Assembly: GCF_029714425.1 (NCBI RefSeq)
Contig: NZ_CP121668.1
Span: 6,531,501-6,595,500, forward strand
Reading direction: 5' to 3'
Source of the DNA: Bradyrhizobium sp. CB2312
Lineage (GTDB): Bacteria; Pseudomonadota; Alphaproteobacteria; Rhizobiales; Xanthobacteraceae
DNA: 64,000 nucleotides
Below, piece by piece: positions 1-9,703 of the stretch; position 1 is the stretch's first letter; each line of letters begins with the position of its first letter. Both the position numbers and the translations under genes were made by a program. The notes beneath the pieces were generated by a model, which was given only the letters and a program-made list of their open reading frames with translations, did not search any database and was not told where the DNA came from.

Positions 1-114
1 ATCAAGGAGATCAAGGACGCCGGCGGCGTGGTGCTCAAGACCTCGCTCGACGAGACCAAGGAAAAGATCCTGCGCGATGCCCTGGAGAGCGCTGTGGATC
101 GGCCGGCGGCCTGA
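1..114 (+). CDS. C-terminal end of a DUF1269-type membrane protein (partial)
   Basis: The first 38 codons are the tail of a gene that starts before the window. The frame is open from base 1 and ends with TGA at 112-114. The segment around GGVVLKTSL followed by a charged helix resembles the C-terminus of DUF1269 proteins, where a GGTVLKTSL-like strand precedes a final helix. DUF1269 proteins are small, glycine-rich, membrane-associated proteins of unknown function. Only the tail is visible, so the family call is tentative. Confidence 0.5.
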   Translation: MKEIKDAGGVVLKTSLDETKEKILRDALESAVDRPAA

Positions 115-134
115 GCCGCCGTCCCTCCGCGTCT

Positions 135-845
135 TTAGCGCCGGCCGCCGGCAAGGCGCAGCAGCATCAGGAACAGGTTCAGGAAGTTGAGATAGAGCGA
201 CAACGCGCCGATGACGGACTTGCGGCCTGCTGAGGTATGGTCATCGGCGCTGTCGTACATCGCCTTGATCCGCTGCGTATCGTAGGCCGTAAGGCCGGCA
301 AACACGCCGACGCCGACGATCGAGATCAGCCAATCGAGCGTGCTCGACGACAGGAACAGGTTGATCAGGCTCGCAATGATGATTCCGATCAGCCCCATGA
401 ACAGGAAGGTGCCAAGGCCGGAGAGATCGCGCCGCGTCGTGTAGCCGAAGATGCTGAGCGCGCCGAAACTCGCCGCGGCGACGAAGAAGACGCGGGCGAT
501 CGACGAGCTGGTATACATGTGCAGCAAGATCGAGAGCGATATGCCGATCAGGGCCGCATAGATGAAGAACAGCAGCCGCGCCGTCGGTACCGACAGCGTA
601 TTGATGCGCGAGCCGATGAAGAACACCAGCGCGAGCGGCGCCAGGATGAACAGCCACATCCATGGACTCTGGAGCAGCGCGGGACCGGTGATCTCGTAGG
701 TCAGCCAGGCGACGAGCGCGGTCAGACCGACACCTCCAGCCATGTAGCCGTAAATCCGCAGCATGTAGTCGTGCAATCCGGCGTCCACCGCGCTCGCACT
801 GCCGGCCGTCTGCGGAGTGGTCAGGTTCTGGTCGAGATTGGACAT
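135..845 (-). CDS. Bax inhibitor-1 / YccA family membrane protein
   Basis: A 236-residue integral membrane protein with about seven hydrophobic segments. It shows the Bax inhibitor-1 pattern: a short polar N-terminus (MSNLDQNLTTP), a YMxGGVGLTALVAW first helix, and a last helix containing SLYLNFLNLFLMLLRL. Bacterial BI-1/YccA proteins are inner-membrane proteins linked to ion leak and to FtsH; the role here is not known. The frame is open further upstream, but the ATG at 845 has a strong AGAGGAGG site just before it and the earlier residues look non-coding. The stop is TAA at 135-137. Confidence 0.93.
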   Translation of the reverse strand: MSNLDQNLTTPQTAGSASAVDAGLHDYMLRIYGYMAGGVGLTALVAWLTYEITGPALLQSPWMWLFILAPLALVFFIGSRINTLSVPTARLLFFIYAALIGISLSILLHMYTSSSIARVFFVAAASFGALSIFGYTTRRDLSGLGTFLFMGLIGIIIASLINLFLSSSTLDWLISIVGVGVFAGLTAYDTQRIKAMYDSADDHTSAGRKSVIGALSLYLNFLNLFLMLLRLAGGRR

Positions 846-1011
846 GGTTGGCCTCCTCTGGATCTTACAGAGGACAGCGACGCTATCGCTCGTGCCGGCC
901 GAGCGACATCGGCCAATCACCCGAATGGTGCAGGCGGTAACCACCCGCGCGCTGCAACCGGCGAAGGGCCAAGCAGCCACCACCAGGCTCACGTTGCCGA
1001 TCCGCAAGACC

Positions 1012-1043
1012 AAGGCGCCTAAGCCTTTCGGCGTAGGCGCCTT
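1012..1043. repeat. Strong intergenic stem-loop
   Basis: A perfect 10-bp inverted repeat (AAGGCGCCTA at 1012-1021, TAGGCGCCTT at 1034-1043) encloses a second small stem, GCC-TTTC-GGC. Together they form a long GC-rich hairpin with one internal A/G mismatch. It lies between the divergent BI-1 gene and the DUF6894 gene, about 50 bases before the latter's start. There is no T-run, so it could be an mRNA-stabilising or regulatory element, or an interspersed palindrome. Confidence 0.6.
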
Positions 1044-1091
1044 ACGCCTTTGTCACTTGGAAGCCCGCGCCCGTCTGCCCTAATCCGGGGC

Positions 1092-1306
1092 ATGCGCTTC
1101 TTCTTCCACATCGCTGACAAATACGGTGTCTGTCCCGATCGCATCGGACAGGACTGCATCGATCAGGATGCGGCCGTCCGGCATGCCCGGCATCTTGCCG
1201 CCGAACTCGCCAGGGCCGGCGAGTTCTTCCGCGGCAGCGTCGTGCTCGTTGCCGGGCGGCCGGCCTCCGCCTCCTGTTCGTGAGCGCCTGGGCGCCGCCT
1301 CTTTAG
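1092..1306 (+). pseudogene. DUF6894-type small protein, probable frameshift
   Basis: From ATG 1092 the product begins MRFFFHIADKYGV and continues with a D-x-D-A-A-x-x-H-A helix, the usual start of the DUF6894 small proteins common in rhizobia. The reading frame as written stops at 1283 with an unconvincing end (GRPASASCS). Shifting frame near 1250 gives AAGLRLLFVSAWAPPL ending at 1306, which fits the expected C-terminal G-x-x-LF-x-V strand. I infer one small indel around 1245-1255. Function of the family is unknown. As read, the intact frame is 1092-1283 (63 residues). Confidence 0.55.
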
Positions 1307-1473
1307 TCGCAGTGCCCTGACGGCGTTGCGCGTCGACTGCGCCTGCCGATTTCCTGCCCTCACCGCCTACAGAGAATCCCCGATGTGCGCACATCACACA
1401 CACTTCTAAGATTGCCTGCCGTCGGAGCCGTCTCGATCCGAGGCATGGTCCCCTGAGTGCATGGAGGCGGGCA

Positions 1474-1710
1474 ATGAACATTCACGCCATTGGTCGCGGC
1501 CTGATCTTGGCCGGATTGGTGGCCACCGCCATGCCATCCCTCTCGATCGCGCAACCGAAGGACACTGGCGCGGCGGCACCAGCGCAGACAGGTGCGGCTG
1601 CGCCGAAGGAGGCAGTTCCCAACACCAACACCAATCCGTTCAAGCACCGCTACTGGCGTCATCGCGGCGGCCGACACCCGCATTATGGCAGCCGTCGCGT
1701 CCGTACCTGA
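1474..1710 (+). CDS. Small exported basic protein
   Basis: A 78-residue protein with a clear Sec signal peptide (hydrophobic stretch GLILAGLVATAMPSL, cleavage probably after SIA). The mature part is rich in Ala, Pro and Thr and ends in a His/Arg-rich tail (HRYWRHRGGRHPHYGSRR). A GGAGGCGGG sequence lies just before the ATG. Similar small proteins with cationic ends are common in Bradyrhizobium, but I know of no assigned function. It stands alone between the DUF6894 gene and the AI-2E transporter. Confidence 0.6.
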   Translation: MNIHAIGRGLILAGLVATAMPSLSIAQPKDTGAAAPAQTGAAAPKEAVPNTNTNPFKHRYWRHRGGRHPHYGSRRVRT

Positions 1711-1767
1711 TGCCATTGCGGAGGCGCCCCACGGCCGGCAGCGGCATTGCGCCGGAGATGCCTGGCG

Positions 1768-2904
1768 ATGGATCGACCGATGAGCGATTCCAGGATGGGA
1801 CCAGATCGATTCCGCGAGGTCGTTCTGACCGCCGCCGAACGGCCGGACGGCGCCGAGCAACCAAGGAGCATGCTCGCCGTCGGCCTCTCCCTGCTCGCCG
1901 CGGGCGTTGCCCTGTTCCTGATATGGCAGACAGTCTCCAGCCTGCTCATCGTCTTCGCCGGCGTGCTGTTCGCGGCCTTGCTCGACGCCGCCGCGCGAGC
2001 GCTGGCTTCGATCGTTCCGATCAGCCGCGCCTGGCGTCTGACGCTCGTGCTTCTGCTGCTGTCCGCACTCTCAGGCTTTGGCATTGCCTGGGGCGCGGGC
2101 AAGTTGCCGGAACAGACGCGTTTGCTGCTGAAAGTCATGGATGCCCAGGTCGACGTGCTCCAGGAGCACTTGCTGTCATATGGCGTGGACCTGCTCGGCC
2201 CGGAATGGGGCCGCGACTTCGCTCAATGGCTGTTCGCCGATCAGGGCCGGTTCTTCAGCCACGCTCAATTTCTGCTCGGCGGGGCATCGAGCTTCCTGTC
2301 CGCCGTGCTCGTGATCCTGTTCCTCGGCATCCTCTTCGCCTTCGATCCCACCGGCCATCGCGAAAGCCTGGTCATGCTGGTCAAGCACTCATACCGCGCC
2401 CGTGCGCGCGCCGTGATGGATGAGATGGGCAGCATCATGCGGCTCTGGTTTGTCGGTCAGTTGATCCGCATTGCCCTGATGACGTTGTGCGTCTGGATCG
2501 CGCTCTATCTCATTGGGCTGCCCGGGCCTTTCGTGCTGGGGCTTCAGGCAGGCCTGTCGAACTTCATTCCCTATCTCGGCCCGATCGTTGCCGCGATCCC
2601 GATCGCGCTCGTGGCAATGCCGCTCGGCGCATCGCTGCTGATCTGGGCCGTCGTGATCTACACCATCATCCAGTCGATCGAAGGGTATGTGATCGGTCCC
2701 CTGATCCAGCGCCAGGCGGTCGAGATTCCGCCGGCCTGGACATTGGTCGCGATCGTCCTCCTCGGCTCCCTGTTCGGCGTCCTCGGCATCGCGCTCGCGA
2801 TGCCGCTCGTCGCCATCGGCCGGGTCGCGATCATCAGGTTCTATGTCGAGGACTATCTTGGCGACGATCCGAGGCCGGCAACGATTGCGAGCGATCAGTC
2901 ATGA
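1768..2904 (+). CDS. AI-2E family transporter (PerM/TqsA type)
   Basis: A 378-residue inner-membrane protein of the AI-2E/PerM family. It has an N-terminal helix pair, a long soluble segment (about residues 90-180), and a C-terminal block with GLPGPFVLGLQAGLSNFIPYLGPI, the family's most conserved region, followed by IQSIEGYVIGPLIQ. Members export small molecules or act as Na+/H+ antiporters; the substrate here is unknown. I chose ATG 1768, which has CGGAG upstream; a TTG at 1747 and an ATG at 1780 are alternatives. The stop overlaps the next gene by ATGA, indicating translational coupling. A second paralogue lies at 51.5-52.6 kb. Confidence 0.88.
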   Translation: MDRPMSDSRMGPDRFREVVLTAAERPDGAEQPRSMLAVGLSLLAAGVALFLIWQTVSSLLIVFAGVLFAALLDAAARALASIVPISRAWRLTLVLLLLSALSGFGIAWGAGKLPEQTRLLLKVMDAQVDVLQEHLLSYGVDLLGPEWGRDFAQWLFADQGRFFSHAQFLLGGASSFLSAVLVILFLGILFAFDPTGHRESLVMLVKHSYRARARAVMDEMGSIMRLWFVGQLIRIALMTLCVWIALYLIGLPGPFVLGLQAGLSNFIPYLGPIVAAIPIALVAMPLGASLLIWAVVIYTIIQSIEGYVIGPLIQRQAVEIPPAWTLVAIVLLGSLFGVLGIALAMPLVAIGRVAIIRFYVEDYLGDDPRPATIASDQS

Positions 2905-3500
2905 GCGGAATTGACGCGCAGCAAAGCGATCTTCCCGAGACGGCCCCGACGCGATCGGGGACGGCTCAATTCATGTGGCAGCAGCTTCCCTATCTGGTTG
3001 CGCTGCTGCTCGCCATCGCGGGCGTCGCATATACCAACGTCTCGCACCAGCCTTTGACCGGCTATTGGGAATTTCTGGCGCTCGCCATCGGCGTCGTCTG
3101 CGTCGTGACCAAATGGCCGGAGACCGATGGCAGAGACAACCAGTTCCGCCTGATCTGGACACAGGCGCTGCACTGGATCGCAGTCCTGGTCACGATGAAC
3201 ATCATGCTGATTTCCGGCGTCCAGCAATTGCTGCCCACGCCGGCAACCGGCCTCGTCCTGCTGACCTTGCTTGCGCTCGGTACGTTCCTTGCGGGCGTAA
3301 GCCTGCTGTCGGCCCAGATCAGCTTTCTTGGCCTTGCGATGGGCGCGGCCGTGCCGGCGATCTCCTGGCTGAAGCAATCCATCTTCTTTTTCCTGCTCGG
3401 CGCCGTGCTGCTGATCGGGCTCGCCATCTCGTTCTGGCTGCGCCAGGACCGCAGGCGGCCGCACGTCGCCCCGCGAACGAGCAACCAGGCGGAGGATTGA
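2901..3500 (+). CDS. Hypothetical multi-pass membrane protein
   Basis: A 199-residue protein with a polar N-terminus (about 25 residues) followed by roughly five or six hydrophobic segments and a short basic C-terminus (RQDRRRPHVAPR). I do not recognise a family. The start overlaps the AI-2E transporter stop (ATGA at 2901-2904), and its stop at 3500 directly abuts the DUF992 start at 3501. The three genes therefore look like one operon, and this protein may work at the membrane with the transporter. Confidence 0.7.
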   Translation: MSGIDAQQSDLPETAPTRSGTAQFMWQQLPYLVALLLAIAGVAYTNVSHQPLTGYWEFLALAIGVVCVVTKWPETDGRDNQFRLIWTQALHWIAVLVTMNIMLISGVQQLLPTPATGLVLLTLLALGTFLAGVSLLSAQISFLGLAMGAAVPAISWLKQSIFFFLLGAVLLIGLAISFWLRQDRRRPHVAPRTSNQAED

Positions 3501-3986
3501 ATGCACAAGTGCCGGCATGTTGCAGCCATCGCTGCGTTGACATGGTTTTGCGGTGTCGCACCACCCGCGCAGGCCGAAACATTCCGGGTCGGCAGGCTGT
3601 TGTGCTGGTCGACGCCGCGCGTCGGACTGGTGCTCGGATCGGCGCAGTCGCTGCGCTGCACGTTCTACAGACGGCACCCGCAGCGGACATATATCTACGA
3701 GGGACGGATCAGGCGCGTCGGCCTCGACATCGGCGTAACCAGCGCCGGCACCCTGTCCTGGGTCGTGTTCGCCAAGAACTCGCAGATCGGTCCCGGTACA
3801 TTGCGCGGCCAATATGTCGGTGCAAGCGGCAACGTCGCGTTAGGTCCTGGCCTTGGCGCCAACGTTCTGATCGGCGGCTCTCGCCGGAGCGTCATGCTTC
3901 AGCCGCTGTCGATCGAACGGTCGATCGGACTGAACCTCGCCGCTGGCGTGACCAATCTGACGCTGGGACCGCGGGGGCGAGGATGA
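3501..3986 (+). CDS. DUF992 family exported protein
   Basis: A 161-residue protein with a signal peptide (cleavage likely after PAQA). The mature part shows the DUF992 pattern: VGRLLCW near the start, GLVLGSAQSLRCTF, YEGRIRRVGLDIGVT, a central QYVGASGNVALG and GLGANVLIGGS, and a closing LQPLSIERSIGLNLAAGVTNLTL. The two cysteines in the C-W and R-C-T-F segments are typical and may form a disulfide. DUF992 proteins are periplasmic proteins of unknown function found mainly in Rhizobiales. The gene directly follows the membrane protein gene, so it is probably co-transcribed. Confidence 0.88.
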   Translation: MHKCRHVAAIAALTWFCGVAPPAQAETFRVGRLLCWSTPRVGLVLGSAQSLRCTFYRRHPQRTYIYEGRIRRVGLDIGVTSAGTLSWVVFAKNSQIGPGTLRGQYVGASGNVALGPGLGANVLIGGSRRSVMLQPLSIERSIGLNLAAGVTNLTLGPRGRG

Positions 3987-4067
3987 ATCGCGCTCGCGAT
4001 CCTGCGCGGGATCGACGGAGCGGATGCGGCTATTTCCACCCCGTTGCGCGACAAAGCGGCCCGGCTC

Positions 4068-5138
4068 ATGACACCTAATCGAAAACGCTGGCTGATCGCC
4101 CTCGTTGCCGTCGCACTCTGCGTCGGCGGCTACTTCGCTTGGCAGGCGTTTAGGGGCGACAGTCTTCCAAGCGGATTCGCCAGTGGCAACGGCCGCATCG
4201 AGGCGGTCGAGATCGATATCGCCACCAAGACACCGGGGCGCATTCGCGACATCCTGGTGCGCGAAGGCGATCTGGTCTCGGCCGGACAGGCGCTGGCGCA
4301 GATGGATACGGTGCAACTCGAGGCGCAGGCCCGCCAGGCACAGGCCCAGCTGCGACGTGCCAAGATCGGAATCGAGACGGCCAAGAGCCTCGTCACCCAA
4401 CGTGAGGCCGAGAAGAAAACGGCGACCGCGGTGATCGCGCAGCGCAGCGCGGAGTACGATGCAGCCGACCGGAGGCTCCAGCGCTCCGAACAGCTGATCA
4501 GGACCAGTGCCGTGTCCCAGCAGGTGCTCGACGACGACCGCGCGACCGCCAACGGCGCACGCGCAGCCGTCGCGGCGGCGGAAGCCCAGCTCGCCGGCTC
4601 GGAAGCCGCCATCGGTGCGGCCGAGGCGCAAGTGGTCGATGCGGAGGCTGCGGTCGAGGCGGCGAAAGCCTCGATCGAGAGCATCAAGGCCGATCTGAAC
4701 GACTCGACGCTTCGCGCGCCACGTGACGGGCGTGTCCAGTTCCGCGTCGCCCAGCCTGGCGAGGTTCTCAGCGCCGGCGGACGCGTGCTCAATCTCGTCG
4801 ATCTCGGCGATGTCTTCATGACCTTCTTCCTGCCGACGGCACAGGCTGGCCGTGTCGCGATCGGTTCGGAGGTCCGGCTCGTCCTCGACGCCGCGCCGCA
4901 ATGGGTCATCCCGGCCAGAGCGACGTTCGTCGCCAGCGTTGCTCAATTCACGCCGAAGACGGTCGAAACCGAGGTGGAACGCGAGAAGCTGATGTTCCGG
5001 GTCAGGGCGCACATTGCGCCGGATCTGCTGCGGAGGAATATCGAGCAGGTCAAGACCGGCCTGCCGGGCCGCGCCTTCGTTCGCCTCGATCCCTCCGCCG
5101 AATGGCCGGCGCGGCTCACCGAAAATCTGGTCAAATGA
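4068..5138 (+). CDS. yhiI: HlyD-family periplasmic adaptor of an RbbA-type exporter (YhiI-like)
   Basis: A 356-residue membrane-fusion protein: an N-terminal membrane anchor ([19 protein letters not shown]), a biotinyl-lipoyl-like strand ([19 protein letters not shown]), a long Ala/Gln/Glu-rich coiled-coil hairpin (residues about 90-215), then the second lipoyl half ([24 protein letters not shown]) and a beta-barrel. Its closest family resemblance is E. coli YhiI, including the segment [12 protein letters not shown]. It would link the inner-membrane ABC exporter to an outer-membrane channel. The stop overlaps the rbbA start (ATGA). ATG 4068 is preferred to an in-frame TTG at 4044. Confidence 0.9.
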   Translation: MTPNRKRWLIALVAVALCVGGYFAWQAFRGDSLPSGFASGNGRIEAVEIDIATKTPGRIRDILVREGDLVSAGQALAQMDTVQLEAQARQAQAQLRRAKIGIETAKSLVTQREAEKKTATAVIAQRSAEYDAADRRLQRSEQLIRTSAVSQQVLDDDRATANGARAAVAAAEAQLAGSEAAIGAAEAQVVDAEAAVEAAKASIESIKADLNDSTLRAPRDGRVQFRVAQPGEVLSAGGRVLNLVDLGDVFMTFFLPTAQAGRVAIGSEVRLVLDAAPQWVIPARATFVASVAQFTPKTVETEVEREKLMFRVRAHIAPDLLRRNIEQVKTGLPGRAFVRLDPSAEWPARLTENLVK

Positions 5139-6565
5139 GCGACAGGCCCGATCCACCGCCGGTGATACGGCTCGAGGCGGTCGGGCTGTCCTACGGCACG
5201 ACGCGCGCGCTTGACGGCATCACGCTCGAGATTCCGCCGGCACGCATGGTCGGCTTGATCGGCCCCGACGGCGTCGGCAAGTCGAGCCTGCTGTCGCTCG
5301 TCGCAGGGGCGCGCGCGATCCAGCAAGGCCGTGTTCTCGTGCTCGGTGGCGACATGGCCGATGCCGCTCACCGGCGACAGACCTGCCCGCAAATCGCCTA
5401 CATGCCGCAAGGTCTCGGCAAGAACCTCTACCCGACACTGTCCGTGTTCGAGAATGTCGATTTCTTCGGTCGTCTGTTCGGTCACGATCGGCACGAACGC
5501 GAGGAGCGAATAGGCCAGCTCCTGAGGGACACCGGCCTTGCGCCGTTCGCCGGCCGGCCGGCGGGCAAGCTGTCCGGCGGCATGAAGCAGAAGCTTGGCC
5601 TGTGCTGCGCGCTGATCCACGATCCAGACCTGCTGATCCTAGACGAGCCGACCACTGGTGTCGATCCGCTCTCGCGTCGCCAGTTCTGGGAGCTGATCGA
5701 GGGCATTCGGAAAGATCGCGCCGGCATGAGCGTCATCGTCGCCACCGCCTATATGGAGGAAGCGGCACGGTTCGACTGGCTCGTGGCGATGGACGATGGG
5801 CGGGTGCTCGCAACCGGCACGCCAGCAGAGCTGCTGCGACAGACAGATACCGACAATCTCGATTCCGCCTTCATCGCCCTGCTGCCGGAGGAGCAACGTC
5901 GGGCCCACAGGGAGGTGGTCATCCCGCCTCGCGGAAGCGACCAGGGCGACGACATCGCGATCGAAGCCGAGCAGCTCACGGTCAGGTTCGGCGACTTCAC
6001 CGCTGTCGATCATGTCAGCTTTCGCATCGCCCGCGGCGAGATCTTCGGCTTCCTCGGCTCCAACGGCTGCGGCAAGACCACGACGATGAAGGTGCTCACC
6101 GGGCTGCTGCCGGCCAGCGAGGGTGAAGCGCGCCTGTTCGGACACGAGGTCGACCCCAGGGACATGAATGTCCGCAGCCGCGTCGGCTACATGTCGCAGG
6201 CATTCTCGCTCTATTCCGAGCTGACCGTCCGTCAGAACCTGGAGCTGCACGCGCGCTTGTTTCGGCTCCCGCCGGATACGATCGACAACCGGGTCCGCGA
6301 GATGGTCGAGCGCTTCGATCTCGCTGGGGTCATCGACGCCCTGCCCGACGCTCTGCCGCTCGGCGTCCGCCAGCGCCTGTCGCTTGCCGTCGCCATGATC
6401 CACGCGCCCGATATCCTGATCCTGGACGAGCCGACCTCCGGCGTCGATCCGATCGCACGCGATGGCTTCTGGCAGATCCTGTCCGACCTCTCGCGGCACG
6501 ACAACGTCACGATCTTCGTCTCCACCCATTTCATGAACGAGGCGGAACGCTGCGACCGCATCTAA
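5135..6565 (+). pseudogene. rbbA: rbbA 5' part: tandem ABC ATPase domains, cut by a frameshift
   Basis: This frame codes for 476 residues covering the two nucleotide-binding domains of an RbbA-type protein. Domain 1 has Walker A GPDGVGKS (43-50), signature LSGGMKQ and Walker [13 protein letters not shown]. Domain 2 has [10 protein letters not shown], the degenerate signature LPLGVRQR usual for RbbA, and [12 protein letters not shown]. In the family, a permease follows in the same polypeptide of about 910 residues. Here the frame ends at NEAERCDRI with TAA at 6563-6565; the expected continuation (LMHAGKVM) is in another frame starting at 6570. Four bases (TAAG) stand where three are expected, so I infer a one-base insertion or a sequence error. 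Confidence 0.85.
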
Positions 6566-6569
6566 GCTG

Positions 6570-7886
6570 ATGCACGCCGGCAAAGTGATGATCAGCGACA
6601 CCCCGGCGGGAATTGCCGCCCGGCGCGGCGGCGGCAATCTCGAACAGGCCTTCGTGGCCTACCTGGAGGATGCAATCGCGGCAACGAATCCGGCCGGGGC
6701 ATCGCCAGCGCCGCAAATCACGGGCAAGACGGCTGAGAAGGCGCACGGCGCCTTGCGCGTCTTCGATCCGCGCCGCATGTTCGCCTATACCCAGCGCGAG
6801 GCGCTCGAGCTCAGGCGCGATCCGATCCGCGCCACACTTGCGATCCTCGGCAGCCTGATCCTGATGTTCGTGATGGGCTACGGCATCAACATGGACGTCG
6901 AGAACCTTTCTTTCGCCGTCATAGACCGCGACGACAGCACGATCAGCCGCGACTACGTGCTCCAGATCGCAGGTTCACGCTATTTCACCGAGCTTGCGCC
7001 GATCACCGACTATGACGATCTCGATCGCCGCATGCGCAACGGCGAGCTCAGTCTTGCGATCGAGATCCCGCCCGGATTCGGCCGCGACGTCGCGCGCGGC
7101 AGCAACGTCAAGATCGGCGCGTGGGTCGACGGCGCAATGCCGTCCCGTGCCGAGACGGTGCGCGGCTACGTGCAGGCGATGCACGCGACCTGGCTGGCAC
7201 AGCGCGCCCGGCAGCTCCATGGCAGCGCCGCCGCCACCGGCGACTTCCAGATCGAGGTCCGTTTCCTCTACAATCCCGACATCAGGAGCATCGTCGCGAT
7301 GGCGCCGGCCGTGATCCCGATCCTGCTCCTGATCATTCCCGCCATCCTGGCGACGCTGAGCGTCGTGCGGGAGAAGGAGCTCGGATCGATCATCAACTTC
7401 TACGTCACCCCGGTGACGCGGCTCGAATTTCTCGTCGGCAAGCAGCTTCCCTATGTGGCGCTGGCGATGCTGAATTTCCTGCTCTTGACCGCCTTTGCCG
7501 TGTTCGTCTTTCGCGTCCCCTTCACGGGCAGCTTCGCCACCTTCGCCTCGGCCGCGCTGCTGTACGTCATCATCACGACTGCGATGGGCCTCGTGATCTC
7601 GTCGTTCATGGCGAGCCAGATTGCCGCGATTTTCGCGACGGCGCTGCTCACCATGATCCCGGCCACGCAATATTCGGGACTGGTCGATCCGGTCTCCTCG
7701 CTCCAGGGCGCGGGCGCCGTCATCGGACGAATCTATCCGACCTCCCACTTCGTCACCATTACGCGCGGCACCTTCTCGAAGGGCCTCGACTTCGGCGATC
7801 TGTCCGAACCCTTCCTCGCTCTCGCCGTCACGGTCCCGGTGCTGCTCGCGCTCGGCGTCGCGCTTCTCAAGAAGCAGGCAAGCTAG
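6570..7886 (+). pseudogene. rbbA: rbbA 3' part: ABC-2 type permease domain
   Basis: This 438-residue frame continues RbbA. It opens with MHAGKVMISDTPAGIAARR, the end of the second ATPase domain, then a linker and an ABC-2 permease: one N-terminal transmembrane helix, a large periplasmic domain (about residues 105-240, with VIDRDDSTISRDYV), and five C-terminal helices, including a VVREKELGSIINFYVTPVTRLEFLVGKQ coupling segment. Joined to the upstream part, the total would be about 914 residues, matching RbbA. Without repair of the frameshift at about 6563 this half has no good ribosome site of its own and may not be made. It directly abuts yhhJ at 7887. Confidence 0.85.
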
Positions 7887-8995
7887 ATGCAGATGGGCAA
7901 TGTCATTCAGCTCGGCATCAAGGAGCTCCGCGGGCTGCTCCGCGATCCCATGATGCTCATACTGATCGTCTATGCCTTCACGATCTCGATCTATACCTCT
8001 TCCAGCGCACAACCGGAGACCCTCAACCAGGCCGCGATCGCCATCGTCGACGAGGACAGCTCGCCTGCTGCGTCGCGCATCATCACGGCGTTCAGCCCGC
8101 CCTATTTCACGATTCCCCGGCTGATCCCGCAATCCGAGATGATGGCCCGCATGGATTCGGGGCTCGACACCTTTGCGCTCAACATCCCGCCGAATTTCCA
8201 GCGCGACCTCCTCGCGCAAAGATCGCCCGCCGTCCAGCTCAATGTCGATGCAACCCGGATGTCGCAGGCCTTCACCGGAAGCGGCTACATCCAGTCCATC
8301 GTCACCGACGAGGTCAGCGAATTCCTGTCCCGCTATCGCTCGGCCGCGCCGCTGCCGATCGATCTGGCGCTCCGCGCACGCTTCAATCCCGAGCTCAACA
8401 GGACCTGGTTCGGAGCCGTCAACAACATCATCTCGTCGGTCACGATGCTGTCGATCATCCTGACCGGGGCAGCCCTGATCCGCGAGCGCGAGCACGGCAC
8501 GATCGAGCATCTGATGGTCATGCCGGTGACCCCGTTCGAGGTCATGGCGAGCAAGATCTGGTCCATGGGACTCGTCGTCTTGCAGCCAGCATGTCGCTCG
8601 TCTTCATTGTTCAGGGACTGCTGGCGGTCCGGATCGACGGCTCGATCCCATTGTTCCTGATCGGCACGGTGCTCTACCTCTTTGCGACCACCTGCATGGG
8701 CATCTTTCTCGCCACGTCCGCCGGCACGATGCCGCAGTTCGGTCTCCTGCTGATGCTGGTGCTGATGCCGCTGCAGATGCTGTCGGGGGCCACGACCCCG
8801 AGGGAGAGCATGCCCGAGGTCATCCAGAACATCATGCTCGCCGCGCCGAACACCCATTTCGTGATCCTTGCCCAGGCCATCCTGTTTCGCGGCGCCGGTC
8901 TGAGTGTGGTGTGGCCGCAGTTCGCTGCGTTGCTGGCGATCGGCGGAGTATTGTTCGTTCTGTCCCTTCGTCGCTTCAGGCAATTCCTGCAATGA
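7887..8995 (+). pseudogene. yhhJ: YhhJ-like ABC-2 permease, frameshifted
   Basis: The start MGNVIQLGIKELRGLLRDPMM matches the ABC-2 permease YhhJ, the usual partner of RbbA. The first frame (7887-8660) is good to SMGLVVL at about 8583 and then turns into nonsense. The YhhJ sequence resumes in another frame as ASMSLVFIVQGLLAVRIDGS and runs to 8995 (RRFRQFLQ). By comparison with the E. coli protein I expect a loss of four bases (or one) near 8580-8590. If the frame were restored, the protein would have about 370 residues, normal for YhhJ. The efflux operon thus has two independent breaks. Confidence 0.85.
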
Positions 8996-9130
8996 GACTG
9001 GACGGTGCAGCCGTCTCCGAAGATCCGCACATTCCCGGCCCATGGCTCAGGGTTTCGTCGGATGTCGACAGCGCGGGTTCGCCACTAGCATCCGGAGCGT
9101 GCCGATCATCTCGGATCTGGAGGGATGGCG

Positions 9131-9687
9131 ATGACGGTGTTTGACAGCCGCTCCCGCATCGAAGCTCTGGGGCCTCCGCCACTCTGGGTTTGCGCACTGC
9201 TCGGCTTGTCTTTATCGCGGCCGGCGCCCTCGCGCTCGGTGACGTCGTGTTCGCGACCATCATCAGCGTCAAGCTGATCGGGCTCACCGCCATCGCCGCC
9301 GGCGCGTTCGAGATCGCGCACGCGTTCTGGACCAAGGGATGGGGCGGATTCCTCTGGCAGGTCCTGCTCGGCGCGCTCTATCTCGCCTTCGGTCTACTGC
9401 TGCTCACCCAGCCCGCCTCCGGCGCGCTGATCCTGACTAATTTGCTCGGCGCGGTGCTGTTCGCATCGGGCGTCATCCGATTCGTGCTGAGCTTTGCCCA
9501 TTGGCGGCAGAACGGCTGGACGATGCTGATCTCCGGCGCCTTCGCGATCGTCGCGGGCGTGCTCATCCTGTTCGGCTTCCCGACCATCAGCGCCTGGGCG
9601 CTCGGATTCCTGCTCGGCGTCGACCTGATCGCGCACGGCCTGGCATGGCTGGTCTACGCGATGCAATCGGCACGGACGACCGCATAA
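9131..9687 (+). pseudogene. HdeD/DUF308-type membrane protein, frameshifted near its N-terminus
   Basis: A six-helix DUF308 (HdeD-like) protein. From ATG 9131 the frame reads MTVFDSRSRIEALGPPPLWV and CALLGL, typical of rhizobial members, then loses sense. The rest (VFIAAGALALGDVVFATI and on to 9687) is in a different frame, open from a TTG at 9190. A single missing base near 9205 would join them. As read, only the 165-residue frame from 9190 is intact. HdeD is an inner-membrane protein linked to acid resistance in E. coli; the role here is unknown. The helices after the break look normal. Confidence 0.75.
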
Positions 9688-9703
9688 CAAAGGAGAAGAC
9701 GTA

